This document shows positions 35,152 through 44,661 of a DNA stretch of 64,000 nucleotides, piece after piece. The notes under the pieces are model-generated. The model did no database searches, was not told where the DNA came from, and saw only the letters and a program-made list of their open reading frames with translations. Position 1 is the first letter of the stretch; each line of letters begins with the position of its first letter. The DNA is from Nocardia suismassiliense (GTDB taxonomy: Bacteria; Actinomycetota; Actinomycetes; Mycobacteriales; Mycobacteriaceae). Made by a program: the position numbers and the translations under genes. Location: assembly GCF_900269665.1 (NCBI RefSeq), contig NZ_LT985361.1:4734677-4798676 (forward strand), read 5' to 3'.

Positions 35152-36915
35152 TCAGTCGCCGTGCCAGGACCGCCACAAACCGGCGTAAATGCCTGCCTCC
35201 GCGACGAGTTCGTCGTGCGTGCCGAGCTCGATGATCGACCCCTCGGTCAGCACGACGATGCGGTCGGCGTCGTGTGCGGTGTGCAGGCGGTGGGCGATGG
35301 CGATCACGGTGCGGCCTGCCAGGACCGCGGCTAGGGCGCGCTCGGTGGCGCGGGCGGAGGCGGGATCGAGTAGGGCCGTTGCTTCGTCGAGGATCAGTGT
35401 GTGCGGGTCGGCCAGCGCTACCCGGGCCAAGGCGAGCTGTTGTGCCTGGGCGCCGTTGAGTGTGTTTGCTGCGCCGCCGATTTCGGTGTCGAGGCCGTCG
35501 GGAAGTTCGAGTGCCCAGTGGGCGTCGACGGTGGTGAGTGCGTCACGCATCCGTTCGTCGGTTGCGGTGGGGTCCGCGACGCGCAGGTTGCCGCGCAGCG
35601 TGTCCTGGAAGACGTGGTGCTCCTGCGTGACGAGAACGACCTGGCGCCGCAACAACTCTGGGGCGAGGTCGGCGATCGGTACGCCACCGACGGACACGGT
35701 TCCCGACCGTGGCTCCTCCAGTCCGGCGAGGAGCCGGCCGAGGGTGGTTTTGCCAGCGCCCGACGGTCCGACGATCGCGAGTTTCTCCCCGGCCGCGATG
35801 TCGAGGGTGACGCCGTGCAGCACGTCCCGGTCGTCGGTGTAGGCGAAATGGCAGTCGGCGACCTCGATTCGGTCGTCGGCGGGCTCGGCGGTGCTGCGGG
35901 GTTTGTCGCTGGGCGCCTGCGCGAGTCCTTCGACACGGGCGTAGGACGCACTGCTCTGCTGGAGCTGTTCGATCCACATCATGATGGTGTCCAGCGGCCC
36001 GGACAGTTGCCGCAGATAGAGCACGGCCGCGATGACGGTGCCGAGACTCACCACGCCGGTCCGCTCCAGCATGCCGCCGAGGACCAGCACGCCGGCCAGC
36101 GCGACCACCTGCGAGACATCGACCGACGGCATCAGCACCGAACGCAGCCACAGGGTGCGCAACCGGGTCCGGCGTGCATGTGCGATCGCGGTATCGGTTT
36201 GTGTGCGGAAGCGCTCGTGCAACCCGAACGCCTCGATGGTGCGGGCACCGTGGGCGGTCGTCGTGAGGATGTCGGCCAGTGCTGCCGTGGCGGCACCCTC
36301 GGTGAGGTAGTCGGTGCGGGCCCGGCGCAGATACCAGCGCAACGCTACGGCGATGCCGATGAGGCTGGTCAACGCGCACACGCCGAGCAGCGGATGCAAC
36401 ACCATGACCGCTGCGATGATGAACACGGCCTGCACCGTGGCCACCAAAACCTCTGGGGCGGCGTCGCGTAGCGCGGTGGCGGCGCTGCCGACGTCGCTGG
36501 TTCCGCGGGTGACCAGATCACCGGTCGGCACATGTTCGACGGTCGAGGCGGGCAGCGCGAGCGTGCGGTCGAGGTAGCGTTCGCGGATGCGGGCGGCGGC
36601 CCCCTCACCGAAACGTGCGCCCGCGTACAGCGCGAACCTCGTCAGCACCAGCTGGATGAGGGTGAAGGCGAGGATCGCCAGCGCGAGTTCGTCGATTCTG
36701 GAGACCGCGTCCGGTCCGGTCGATTCCTTGACCGTGTCCACGATCGCACCGAGCAGACGCGGTGCCGCGAGTCCGGCTGCGGCGGCGAGGGCGTTGAGGA
36801 GCAGCATTATGGCGAAACCTGTTCGGTCCGCTCGGATATCGAGCCAGGCGGCGCGGCGTACGGCGGCCCGGTCCGCGACGGGCAGAGTCGCGGCGTCCTT
36901 ACTCACGGGGCTCAT
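35152..36915 (-). CDS. ABC exporter subunit with degenerate signature motif
   Basis: 587 aa. An N-terminal six-helix exporter domain (FAIMLLLNALAAAAGLAAPRLLG ... LAGVLVLGGMLERTG) is followed by a nucleotide-binding domain. The NBD has an intact Walker A (IVGPSGAGKTTLGRLLAGL), Q-loop (VVLVTQEHH), Walker B (LILDEATALLD) and H-loop (AIAHRLHT), but a changed signature (LNGAQAQQLALAR instead of LSGGQ). It starts within the stop of the partner gene (ATGA). The pair should form a heterodimer in the plasma membrane using only one canonical ATP site. Substrate unknown. Confidence 0.9.
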   Translation of the reverse strand: MSPVSKDAATLPVADRAAVRRAAWLDIRADRTGFAIMLLLNALAAAAGLAAPRLLGAIVDTVKESTGPDAVSRIDELALAILAFTLIQLVLTRFALYAGARFGEGAAARIRERYLDRTLALPASTVEHVPTGDLVTRGTSDVGSAATALRDAAPEVLVATVQAVFIIAAVMVLHPLLGVCALTSLIGIAVALRWYLRRARTDYLTEGAATAALADILTTTAHGARTIEAFGLHERFRTQTDTAIAHARRTRLRTLWLRSVLMPSVDVSQVVALAGVLVLGGMLERTGVVSLGTVIAAVLYLRQLSGPLDTIMMWIEQLQQSSASYARVEGLAQAPSDKPRSTAEPADDRIEVADCHFAYTDDRDVLHGVTLDIAAGEKLAIVGPSGAGKTTLGRLLAGLEEPRSGTVSVGGVPIADLAPELLRRQVVLVTQEHHVFQDTLRGNLRVADPTATDERMRDALTTVDAHWALELPDGLDTEIGGAANTLNGAQAQQLALARVALADPHTLILDEATALLDPASARATERALAAVLAGRTVIAIAHRLHTAHDADRIVVLTEGSIIELGTHDELVAEAGIYAGLWRSWHGD

Positions 36916-38618
36916 CGCAGCGCCTTCTCGTCCGCGTCGCGGGATACCAGGGCGCGATAGCCCGGCTCGGTGGCGAGCAACTCGTGATGTGTGCCGCGAG
37001 CAGCCACCCGCCCGCCGACGAGGTAGTCGACGACGTCGGCCTGCTCGAGCACGAGCGGGGACGTCGTCGTAACGACGGTGGTCCGGCCGGTGCGAGCGAG
37101 CCGCAGCCTGGTCGCGATGACCGCCTCGGTATGCGTGTCGACGGCCGAGGTGGGTTCCACTGCCAGCAGGATCTGCGGTTCGGCGTACAACGCACGAGCC
37201 AGCCGAAGACGTTGCCGCTGACCGCCGGAGAGGTTGCGTCCCTGCGCGGTGATCACCGAGTCCAATCCGCCGGGCAGTGCTTCCAGCACGTCGGTGGCCG
37301 CGGCAGCGTGGATGGCCGCTTCGATTTTCCCGTCGTCCGGTTCGCGTCGTCCCGCGACGACCTCCCGGACCGTGCCGGTGAACAGCGCGGCATCGTTGTC
37401 TGCCAAGGCAATTCGTGCACGAACCTGATCCAGCACGATGTCGTCCAGCCTGCGTCCGCCCCACTCCACCGTCGACTCCGCGAATCGGCCGAGCCGGTCC
37501 ACGACGGCGACGGCATCACCATGGCGGCCACCCGCGAGCGCGGTGAGGACGCCGGGCCGGACCTCGACTCCCGAGGCCGGGTCCCGCAGGGTTTCCGGGT
37601 GGTCCGGTGCGTCGGCCACGGTCGCCGTATCCAGGTGATCCGGTGTCACCGCGAGCAGCCGGATCACCCGGCGGGCCGCGATGATGCCGTGGGTCAGCAT
37701 GTTGGCGGCTTCGATGAAGAACGACACCGGGACCGCCAGCATCGCGACATAGCCGTACACGGCGACCAGGTCGCCGATCGAGATCGTGCCGTCGACGGCC
37801 ATCCGTGCGGCCAGCCAGGTGACGGCGGCGAGGAACAGCGCGGGCAACCCGGTGCCGAGCGCGCCCAGCCAGCTCATCACCGCGCCGACCCGATAACCCT
37901 TGTGCCGCAAGGATTGCGAGTCCTGCCGATAGCGGTCGATGTAGTGTTGCTTGCCGCCGAGACCGTTGAGGATGCGCAGACCCGTCAGGATGTCGACCAG
38001 CCGTGCGGTCGAAACACCCTGGAGCTCACGGTAATCCGCGCCGACCCGATACAGTCTGCCGAGCAGCGGGCCGACCGCGACCACGAGCAGCGGAACGCCG
38101 GTCAGGATCACCAGCGCGAGCAGCGGCGACAGTGAGAACAGCAGTACGGCCACGGTCACGTAGGCGATCACCGCGCCGACGCCCGGGCCGGTGATCGTCA
38201 GCGACGTGGAGATCGCGCGCACGTCGCCCATGCCGATCGCCGCGACCTCACCCGCCGTGGTGCGCCGTGCCAGTGTGGCGCCCAGGTGCGCGGCGTGGTT
38301 GGCGGTGGTGCGGGCGATCCGGAACGAGGCGTCCATCCTGACCTTGGTCATCGTGCGGTGCCGGGCGACGGCCAGTCCCGCGGTCGCGATCCCGGCGCCG
38401 AGGATCGCGAGTGTCCACCACGCCAGTGCTTGCATGTCGTGCGCGCGTAGTCCGTCATCGATCGCGCGAGACAGGAGATAGGGCGGGAGTGCGAGGCCGA
38501 CCATCCACAGGGTGCCCAGCACCGCGCCGGTTGCGACACGGGTGCGCTGGCAGACGACCAGCCACCACAGCAGTCGCAGGGGACCGGATTGATAGTCGGT
38601 CGGTTCACGCTCGCTCAT
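36912..38618 (-). CDS. ABC exporter subunit with degenerate Walker motifs
   Basis: 568 aa from ATG 38618. The exporter transmembrane domain (LVVCQRTRVATGAVLGTLWMV ... LVAVYGYVAMLAVPVSFFIE) precedes an NBD that keeps a perfect signature, LSGGQRQRLRLARALY. The Walker A region reads TALAGGRHGDAVAVVDRLGR with no GxxGxGK(S/T). Walker B is LLAVEPTSAVD, with the Asp replaced, and the H-loop reads TTTSPLVLEQAD with no His. It cannot build its own ATP site but supplies the signature to its partner. It is coupled by ATGA to the downstream subunit. Confidence 0.9.
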   Translation of the reverse strand: MSEREPTDYQSGPLRLLWWLVVCQRTRVATGAVLGTLWMVGLALPPYLLSRAIDDGLRAHDMQALAWWTLAILGAGIATAGLAVARHRTMTKVRMDASFRIARTTANHAAHLGATLARRTTAGEVAAIGMGDVRAISTSLTITGPGVGAVIAYVTVAVLLFSLSPLLALVILTGVPLLVVAVGPLLGRLYRVGADYRELQGVSTARLVDILTGLRILNGLGGKQHYIDRYRQDSQSLRHKGYRVGAVMSWLGALGTGLPALFLAAVTWLAARMAVDGTISIGDLVAVYGYVAMLAVPVSFFIEAANMLTHGIIAARRVIRLLAVTPDHLDTATVADAPDHPETLRDPASGVEVRPGVLTALAGGRHGDAVAVVDRLGRFAESTVEWGGRRLDDIVLDQVRARIALADNDAALFTGTVREVVAGRREPDDGKIEAAIHAAAATDVLEALPGGLDSVITAQGRNLSGGQRQRLRLARALYAEPQILLAVEPTSAVDTHTEAVIATRLRLARTGRTTVVTTTSPLVLEQADVVDYLVGGRVAARGTHHELLATEPGYRALVSRDADEKALR

Positions 38619-39172
38619 GGCCCACACCCCTGCCTGTCGATATCGACGGTCCCTTACGAATCGTATGGGGCCGGGGGGCAGCGGGGTGCCGATCTTGAGC
38701 CGCCTCCGGCGTCGCCGAGCTCACGAAGGGGCGCAGTGCAGCGTGATCTCGGGCGGCACGGTGATCGAAAAGCTTCGGCCGCAGCCTTTTTCGTTCCCGG
38801 CCTGGCGGCGAGCCGCCCAGAGCGACCGGGATGGCACGGCCGTATTCCGTTGGGCCGCAGACACACTGGAGAAGGTTTGCCGCGACGCCATCGACCGCAG
38901 CCGGGCGGGGCGTCGTCATCCTTGGCATGGTGGTCGACGGTATGCGGAGCGTGTGGTCCACCGATGCCGCGTACCGGGTCGCATCGCCTGCCCGCATCGA
39001 AGTGCTGCCGGAGTTGGAAGCCCGGGTGCGCGTAGGTCTGCACCGTCGAACTGCCGTCCACACTGCCAACCTCCCGTAGCAACGCCGTCGCGTGCAGCGC
39101 GGCAGACGCCGGTCCGGCGCGTCGGGCCGTAGGAGGGACTGGTCGGATGTGCCCCTCGGATACAGTCGGCCC
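38619..39172. other. Gene-free divergent intergenic region
   Basis: About 550 bp between the ABC exporter start and the amylase start, which point away from each other. Frames exist on both strands but none has a recognisable product or ribosome site. The region must hold both promoters. Confidence 0.5.
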
Positions 39173-40609
39173 ATGGGCCGCGTATGGATATATGCGCTGA
39201 TCACTGCGGTGGCAACGACGTGGGTCACGGTTCCCGCCCGGTCGTCGGCCGAGGAGCTCAGTGGGCGTGATGTGATCGCGCAGATGTTCGGCTGGAACTG
39301 GCGGTCCATCGGCCACGAATGTCAGGCAACGCTCGGCAAACTGGGGTACAGCGCCGTGCAGACCTCGCCACCGGAGGAGCATTCCCTCTGGCCGGACAAG
39401 GGGTTCCCCTGGTGGCAGAGCTACTCCGCCGTGTCCTACAAGCTGGACAGTCGCTTCGGCACGCGGGACGAGCTGGCGGCCATGGTGCGCAGTTGCCACG
39501 ACGCGGGTGTGCAGGTGTACATCGACGCGGTCATCAACAACATGTCCGCGACGACCGATTGCAGCATCGGCAGCGCGATCACCCCGTACTGCCATTACTG
39601 GTATCCGGCGGTGCCCTACAGCGAGCGCGACTTCCACCATTGCGGCACACCGAATGATGCCGTTGAGAACCTCGCGGACCGTTTCCAGGTGTTCAACTGC
39701 CAATCGTTCAACGGGGCAGACCTGGCGACCGGTGACGACGCCGTCCGGGATCGCATCGCCGGTTACCTCAACGATCTGCTCTCCCTCGGAGTCGACGGGT
39801 TCCGCATCGACTCGGCCAAATATATTCCGCCCGAAGACATTGCGGCGATCGAGCAGCGACTGAACCGACCGGCCTACGTCTACCAGGAGGTCATCTACGG
39901 CTGGGGTGAAGGCGTGCAGCCCGAGGAGTACCTCGCCACCGGTGCCGTGATGGACCTGCGTTACGCAGGCACCCTGAGCCAGATCTTCCGGCACGGGCGG
40001 CTCGCCTGGTTGCGCACCTTCAGCTCGGCGCTGCCCTCCGACAACACCGTGGTCTTCGTGGCCAACCACGACACCGAGCACAACGGTTCCACGTTGACCT
40101 ACGCCGACGGCGAGCGGTACACGATGGCGAATGCGTTCATGCTCGCCTGGCCGTACGGGCGGCCGAAGGTGCTCAGCGGGTACTCGTTCAACAGTTATGA
40201 CGAGCCGCCGCCGTCCGATCCGCTCGGGCGTGCGATGGATTCGCGGTGCGGAGATGGGCATTGGTTGTGTGAGCATGCGTGGACGGGTATCGGCGGCATG
40301 GTCGGGTTCCATGAGCAGGTTCATGGGCAGCCGGTGGTGGGTTGGGCCGACAACGGTGGCGACAGGATTGCGTTCGGGCGGGGTAGCGAGGGGTATCTCG
40401 TGCTCAACGGTGAGGACTTTCCTGCTGACGCAGGTGTTTACCAGACCTCGCTGCCTGCGGGCAGTTACTGCGATGTGCTGCATGGTGTCGTGCAGGGGGG
40501 ATCCTGCACGGGTCCGAGTTATCAGATCGACGGCGCCGGTTTGCTGCACGCCGGCGTTGCCGCGCAGTCCGGGATCGCGCTGCACACCGGGGCGATGATC
40601 GCCGAGTAG
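39173..40609 (+). CDS. Secreted alpha-amylase (GH13)
   Basis: 478 aa. MGRVWIYALITAVATTWVTVPARSSAEEL is a signal peptide, so the enzyme should be exported. The GH13 regions are in order: DAVINNM (region I, with Asn for the usual His in VxNH), GVDGFRIDSAKYI (region II, nucleophile Asp), VYQEVIYG (region III, acid-base Glu) and FVANHDTEHNG (region IV, Asp). It hydrolyses alpha-1,4 glucan bonds. The closest layout is that of small actinobacterial and animal-type alpha-amylases with a C-terminal beta domain. There is no starch-binding module. Confidence 0.9.
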   Translation: MGRVWIYALITAVATTWVTVPARSSAEELSGRDVIAQMFGWNWRSIGHECQATLGKLGYSAVQTSPPEEHSLWPDKGFPWWQSYSAVSYKLDSRFGTRDELAAMVRSCHDAGVQVYIDAVINNMSATTDCSIGSAITPYCHYWYPAVPYSERDFHHCGTPNDAVENLADRFQVFNCQSFNGADLATGDDAVRDRIAGYLNDLLSLGVDGFRIDSAKYIPPEDIAAIEQRLNRPAYVYQEVIYGWGEGVQPEEYLATGAVMDLRYAGTLSQIFRHGRLAWLRTFSSALPSDNTVVFVANHDTEHNGSTLTYADGERYTMANAFMLAWPYGRPKVLSGYSFNSYDEPPPSDPLGRAMDSRCGDGHWLCEHAWTGIGGMVGFHEQVHGQPVVGWADNGGDRIAFGRGSEGYLVLNGEDFPADAGVYQTSLPAGSYCDVLHGVVQGGSCTGPSYQIDGAGLLHAGVAAQSGIALHTGAMIAE

Positions 40610-40872
40610 TACTGGGCGCCACATGGTTTGGCTGCCGGATCGGTGCTCGTCGCCGCGGCGTTGTTTCCGAAGCTGTCTGTGACGAGGTGGACCTCGCCGC
40701 CCAGATGGCGCAGCGGGCCACCCAGCTCGATATCGGCAGCCACTCCGCCGAGTGGTGTCGGCGATCGGGATCGCGCTGCTGCGGCCGCCACGGCAAGCAG
40801 CACCGCTCGGGCCGGTATGGGGGCGACGAGCGAAGAGCCGCAATGGCAAGCTTGCGGCATGGTGATCACAGG

Positions 40873-41610
40873 ATGAGTCGGGGTGTGTTGGTGAGCGGGG
40901 CCTCGCGGGGGATCGGGCGGGCGATTGCCCTGGCGTTCGCGGAGATCGGCGATCGCGTGGCGGTTCACTACTCGTCCAGCCGGGACGATGGTGCGGAAAC
41001 CTTGCGCGGTCTGCCGGGTGAGGGGCATGTGCTCGTCAGTGGGAACATCGGTTCCCCGGAAGCCGTCGCGGGGATTGTGGACGCGGCAATCGAAGGACTG
41101 GGCACGGTCGATGTGCTGGTCAATAATGCGGCGGTCAATATCGCACATCCGGTTGCGGACACCGACTATGCCGAATGGCAACGGACATGGCGAGAAACCA
41201 TGGACGTCAACGTGTTCGGGACCGCCAACATGTCCTACTGCGTCGCCCGGCACATGATCGCCAAGGGCATCGCGGGACGAATCGTGAACATCGGCTCGCG
41301 CGGCGCGTTCCGCGGCGAACCCGAATACGCTGGCTACGGTGCCAGCAAAGCCGCCGTGCACGCCCTCGGCCAGTCCCTCGCCGTCGAACTGGCCCCCCAC
41401 GGCATCGCCGTCGCCTCGGTCGCCCCCGGTTTCGTCGCAACCGAACGCGTCGCCCACCGCGTCACCGACGACGTCCGCGCCCAAAGCCCCTTCGGCCGAG
41501 TAGCCACCCCCGCCGAAATAGCCTCCGCCGTCCGCTATCTCGCCTCCCCGGAAGCCACCTGGACCTCCGGCTCCGTCCTCAACGTCAACGGAGCCTCCTA
41601 CCTCCACTAA
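40873..41610 (+). CDS. Short-chain dehydrogenase/reductase (FabG-like)
   Basis: 245 aa. GVLVSGASRGIGRAIALAF is the TGxxxGIG cofactor loop, VLVNNAAVNIAHP the NNAG motif, and VNIGSRGAFRGEPEYAGYGASKAAVHAL the catalytic Ser...YxxxK. SVAPGFVATERVAH follows. It is a classical SDR that oxidises or reduces an alcohol/ketone with NAD(P)H. The frame is open 62 codons upstream, but ATG 40873 begins right before the Rossmann strand. A 1.35-kb repeat array separates it from another SDR gene of the same orientation. Confidence 0.9.
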   Translation: MSRGVLVSGASRGIGRAIALAFAEIGDRVAVHYSSSRDDGAETLRGLPGEGHVLVSGNIGSPEAVAGIVDAAIEGLGTVDVLVNNAAVNIAHPVADTDYAEWQRTWRETMDVNVFGTANMSYCVARHMIAKGIAGRIVNIGSRGAFRGEPEYAGYGASKAAVHALGQSLAVELAPHGIAVASVAPGFVATERVAHRVTDDVRAQSPFGRVATPAEIASAVRYLASPEATWTSGSVLNVNGASYLH

Positions 41611-43030
41611 CCCAGCAGCCGTCGGCCACGCAACCAAGTGCTCATGATCAACGGGACATAACGGCGCCCGTATTCGCACGTCTCCGCCATGGTGTCCCGC
41701 TCACCGCCCGACCCCGCGTCGAGCGGGACATGACGGCGCCCGTACTCGCACGTCTCCGCCATCGTGTCCCGCTTACCGTCCGGCTCCGCGTCGAGCGGGA
41801 CATGACAGCGGCCCCTTCGGCACGTCCCTCCGCTCATGTCCCGCTCGCCGTCCGACTCCACCCCTCGCGGGACATGACGGCACGCGCTGCACTTCTCCGC
41901 CGTCATGTCCCATTCGTCATCCGGCCCGGCGACGACCGGGACACAAGGGTCCTTCTACTCGCCGCCTGCGCCGCCTATATCCCCGTTCACCGTCCGACTC
42001 CGTGTCGGGCTGGACTTGACAGCTGCCCCACCCGCACGTGTGCGCCGCTATGTCCCGCTCGACACCCAGCTCCACATCCGGCGGGACATCATGGCGGCCC
42101 CACCCCATCGGGCCGGACATGACGGCGGCCCAGCACGTTTCCGCCATGGTGTCCCGCTCACCGCCCAACCCCGCGTCGAGCGGGACATGAGGACGCCTCT
42201 ACTCGCACGTCTGCGCCGCTATGTCCCGTTCGCCGTCCTGCTCCGCGTCGAGCGGGACCCTGTGGCGGAGTCATCGGCGATGCCGCGTGCCCTGTCCCGG
42301 TGAACTGAAACGCACAGCCACCGCGCCAACGGGACGAGGTGGCAGGCCCTCTCGACGTATGCCGCCACCGTGTCCCGCTGGCCGACTGCCCCCGTGCCGA
42401 GGGGGACATGACGGCGGCGCCACAGGTAGTTCTGCGCCACCGTGTCCCGCTCACCGTCCGGCCGCGCGCCGAACGGGAAATGACGGCGACGGCACTTGCG
42501 GTTCCGCGCCATCATGTCCCGCTCACCGTCCGGCCGCGCGCCGAACGGGAAATGATGGTGCGTCGACCCGCACGTGCGCGCCGCTATGTCCCGCTTTGCG
42601 CCCAACGCCACATCGACCGGGACATCATTAAGGCTCAGCATGTTTCCGCGCCACCATGTCCCGTTCACTGTGCGGTGCTGCGACGACCGGGACATGAAGG
42701 CGCTCCTACTCGCACGTCTGCGCCGTCATGTCCCGCTCGCCGTCCGGCTCCGTGTCGGGCGGGACATGGCGGCGGCCCCCCGTGTCGGGCCGGACATGCC
42801 GGCAGCCCAGTACGTTTCCGCAATGGTGTCCCGCTCACCGCCGGACCTCGCGTCGAGCGGTATATGAGGGCGCCCCTGCCCGCGCGTCTGCGCCGCTATG
42901 TCCCGGTCGCCGTCTGACTCCTCGTCGGGCGGGACACGGTGGCGGAGTTATCGGCGATGCCGCGAGGACTGTCTCGTCGATCATGAACACCGCCGACCAC
43001 TTCTCACTCGCGGCTCGATCACCGAAACGG
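41611..43030. repeat. Long intergenic array of the 72-bp hairpin repeat (locus C)
   Basis: About 1.35 kb built from roughly 18 diverged units. Left arms begin at 41722, 41794 and 41866, giving a 72-bp period that continues with some drift. A typical unit has the arm GAGCGGGACATGACGGCG, a ~18-bp middle, CGCCATCGTGTCCCGCTC, and an 18-bp spacer such as ACCGTCCGGCTCCGCGTC. Arms can pair within a unit or with the neighbouring unit. The array opens with ATGATCAACGGGACA (41644-41658) and closes near 42969-42983 with TGTCTCGTCGATCAT, a 13-of-15 inverted match. Middles are related to each other, so it is not a CRISPR. Confidence 0.88.
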
Positions 43031-43070
43031 CCTGTCGCCAAGGGGATTGTGGCGTGGAATGATCCCATGC

Positions 43071-43820
43071 ATGGCAGTGCCGGGACGGGTGGCGTTGGTG
43101 ACCGGGAGCTCGCGCGGGCTGGGGAGTGCTATTGCGCAGCGGCTGGCCGCAGACGGGTTGGCTGTCGCTGTCAACGGTTTGGGGGAGGAGAAGGCGCAGG
43201 CGGTTGTGCGGACTATTCGCGACAACGGCGGTGTGGCCGAAGCCTTCGCGGCCGACGTCACCGACGAAGATCAGGTGCGCGAACTCGTCGCCGCGGTGAC
43301 CGACCGTCTCGGCCCGATCGACGTGCTGGTCCTGAATGCGACCGGCCCCCAACCCGAGGCGCCGTTGACCGACGTCGACTGGGACGATCATCTGGCGCAA
43401 CTGAACTTCTTCGTGAAGAGCCCGATCCTGCTCGCGCACCACATAATCCCCGGCATGCAGGAACGCCGCTACGGCCGCATCGTGCACATCGACTCCGAGG
43501 TAGCCGACCGCCCACCTCCCGGCCGCTCCGCCTACGCCACCGCCAAACACGCTCAGATCGGCCTGACCCGCAGTTGGGCCCGCGAACTCGCCCCCTTCGG
43601 CATCACCGTCAACACCGTCGCCCCCGGCTTCGTCCCGGTCGAACGCCACGCCGACGTCTCCGCCGCAACCCGAGCCGCCTACCTCGCCACCATCCCGGTC
43701 GGCCGCTTGGGAATCCCGGATGACATCGCCGCCGCCGTCAGCTTCTTCGCCTCACTAGCAGCCTCTTTCGTGACCGGCCAACGCCTTGTGATCGACGGCG
43801 GCCGCTCCCTGCACACCTGA
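43071..43820 (+). CDS. Short-chain dehydrogenase/reductase
   Basis: 249 aa. RVALVTGSSRGLGSAIAQRLA carries the cofactor loop, VLVLNATGPQPEAPL replaces the canonical NNAG with LNATG, and IVHIDSEVADRPPPGRSAYATAKHAQIGL has the Ser and YxxxK. It ends TVAPGFVPVERHAD...GQRLVIDGGRSLHT, typical of 3-oxoacyl-ACP reductase-like SDRs. The first ATG in frame (43047) adds 8 residues; ATG 43071 directly precedes the fold. Overall layout resembles the SDR gene across the array, but similarity is no more than family level. Confidence 0.9.
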   Translation: MAVPGRVALVTGSSRGLGSAIAQRLAADGLAVAVNGLGEEKAQAVVRTIRDNGGVAEAFAADVTDEDQVRELVAAVTDRLGPIDVLVLNATGPQPEAPLTDVDWDDHLAQLNFFVKSPILLAHHIIPGMQERRYGRIVHIDSEVADRPPPGRSAYATAKHAQIGLTRSWARELAPFGITVNTVAPGFVPVERHADVSAATRAAYLATIPVGRLGIPDDIAAAVSFFASLAASFVTGQRLVIDGGRSLHT

Positions 43821-43836
43821 GTGCCCCGCACAGCGG

Positions 43837-44394
43837 TTAACGAGGAAGGTTCCCGGTCTCCGCATGGAGGCCGACGAGAGGCAGGCTCGCGACCACCCCG
43901 CCCACACCGGCTCCCACAGCCCAGCCGACCAGTACATCGGTCGGCCAATGCGCCCCGAGATAGACCATCGCCACACCGATCAGCAGGACAATCACCGCGA
44001 GCAGGGCGACCGTCCAGCGACGCTGCCCCGCCGACCAAGGCAACACCAGATAGGTGGCGACTACCACGGCCGCCGTCATCGCCGCGATAGTCGACGGCAT
44101 CGCCCATCCACCGACCTGAACTACGGCCAGATCCCCGGACGGACGCGCCCGCTGAACCATCTGCTTGAACACACTGGCGACCACGAGCGCCGCCACACTC
44201 GCGACGGCGACCGTAACCCCTTGCCACCACCAACGTTTCGCAACCACCACGATCAGCCCCACCGCCCCGACCGCGACCATGACCGCAGGGCTCGCACCCA
44301 TATCCATCGCCCACCGCGCCATCGTCGTCCACGTCGACGTCCGACGCTCGGAAAGCCAGCGCAGGACATCCAAATCCACACTCACCGTGCACAT
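43837..44394 (-). CDS. PAP2-like membrane protein lacking key catalytic residues
   Basis: 185 aa from ATG 44394. Five to six helices, for example SPAVMVAVGAVGLIVVVAKRWWW, TAAVVVATYLVLPW and VALLAVIVLLIGVAMVYLGAHWP. Motif C1 is present (KQMVQRARPSG). The usual PSGH of C2 reads PSTI, so the catalytic His is missing, and C3 reads AMVYLGAHWPTD without the SR pair, though the final His and Asp remain. It belongs to the phosphatidic acid phosphatase type 2 superfamily but is unlikely to be a normal phosphatase. It is convergent with the upstream SDR gene. Confidence 0.8.
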   Translation of the reverse strand: MCTVSVDLDVLRWLSERRTSTWTTMARWAMDMGASPAVMVAVGAVGLIVVVAKRWWWQGVTVAVASVAALVVASVFKQMVQRARPSGDLAVVQVGGWAMPSTIAAMTAAVVVATYLVLPWSAGQRRWTVALLAVIVLLIGVAMVYLGAHWPTDVLVGWAVGAGVGGVVASLPLVGLHAETGNLPR

Positions 44395-44600
44395 TCTGCC
44401 CGTCGGAGCACACGGGCCGACGAACCGGACAGGACGAGCAGGAGAACGAACGGCAGCGCGAGAGCCGCCAGGCAGAGCAGTACCGGACGCGGGCCGGCCA
44501 GCTCGATCAACGCACCTGCGCCGGCGGGAGCGAGCATGCGGACGGTGGCCGTCGCTGCCGTGCTCGCGGCGAGCGAGCACAGTCCAGGTCCGCGCGGGCA
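44382..44600 (-). pseudogene. C-terminal remnant of an MFS transporter
   Basis: The minus-strand frame ending at 44382 reads AASTAATATVRMLAPAGAGA, then two helices (PRPVLLCLAALALPFVLLLVL) and a basic tail. This is the look of the last two helices of an MFS transporter. The remaining ten helices are absent, because nuoN ends at 44662. It is probably a deletion remnant between nuoN and the PAP2-like gene. Confidence 0.5.
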
Positions 44601-44661
44601 CCGGTCAAACGCGTCTGCCGCACACCCGATCAACAGGTATGCGGCAGACGCAAAACAACTC

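Noticed and set aside
38654..40849. A 731-codon minus frame opposite the amylase
   Set aside because: Its composition is that of an antisense shadow (His/Arg/Pro-rich) and the plus strand encodes a clear amylase with a signal peptide.
41175..42122. A 315-codon plus frame running from the SDR gene into the array
   Set aside because: Its first half is the shadow of the SDR gene and the rest is repeat-derived.
41644..42985. CRISPR array
   Set aside because: The segments between the conserved arms are themselves related and the period includes hairpins; no cas genes are present.
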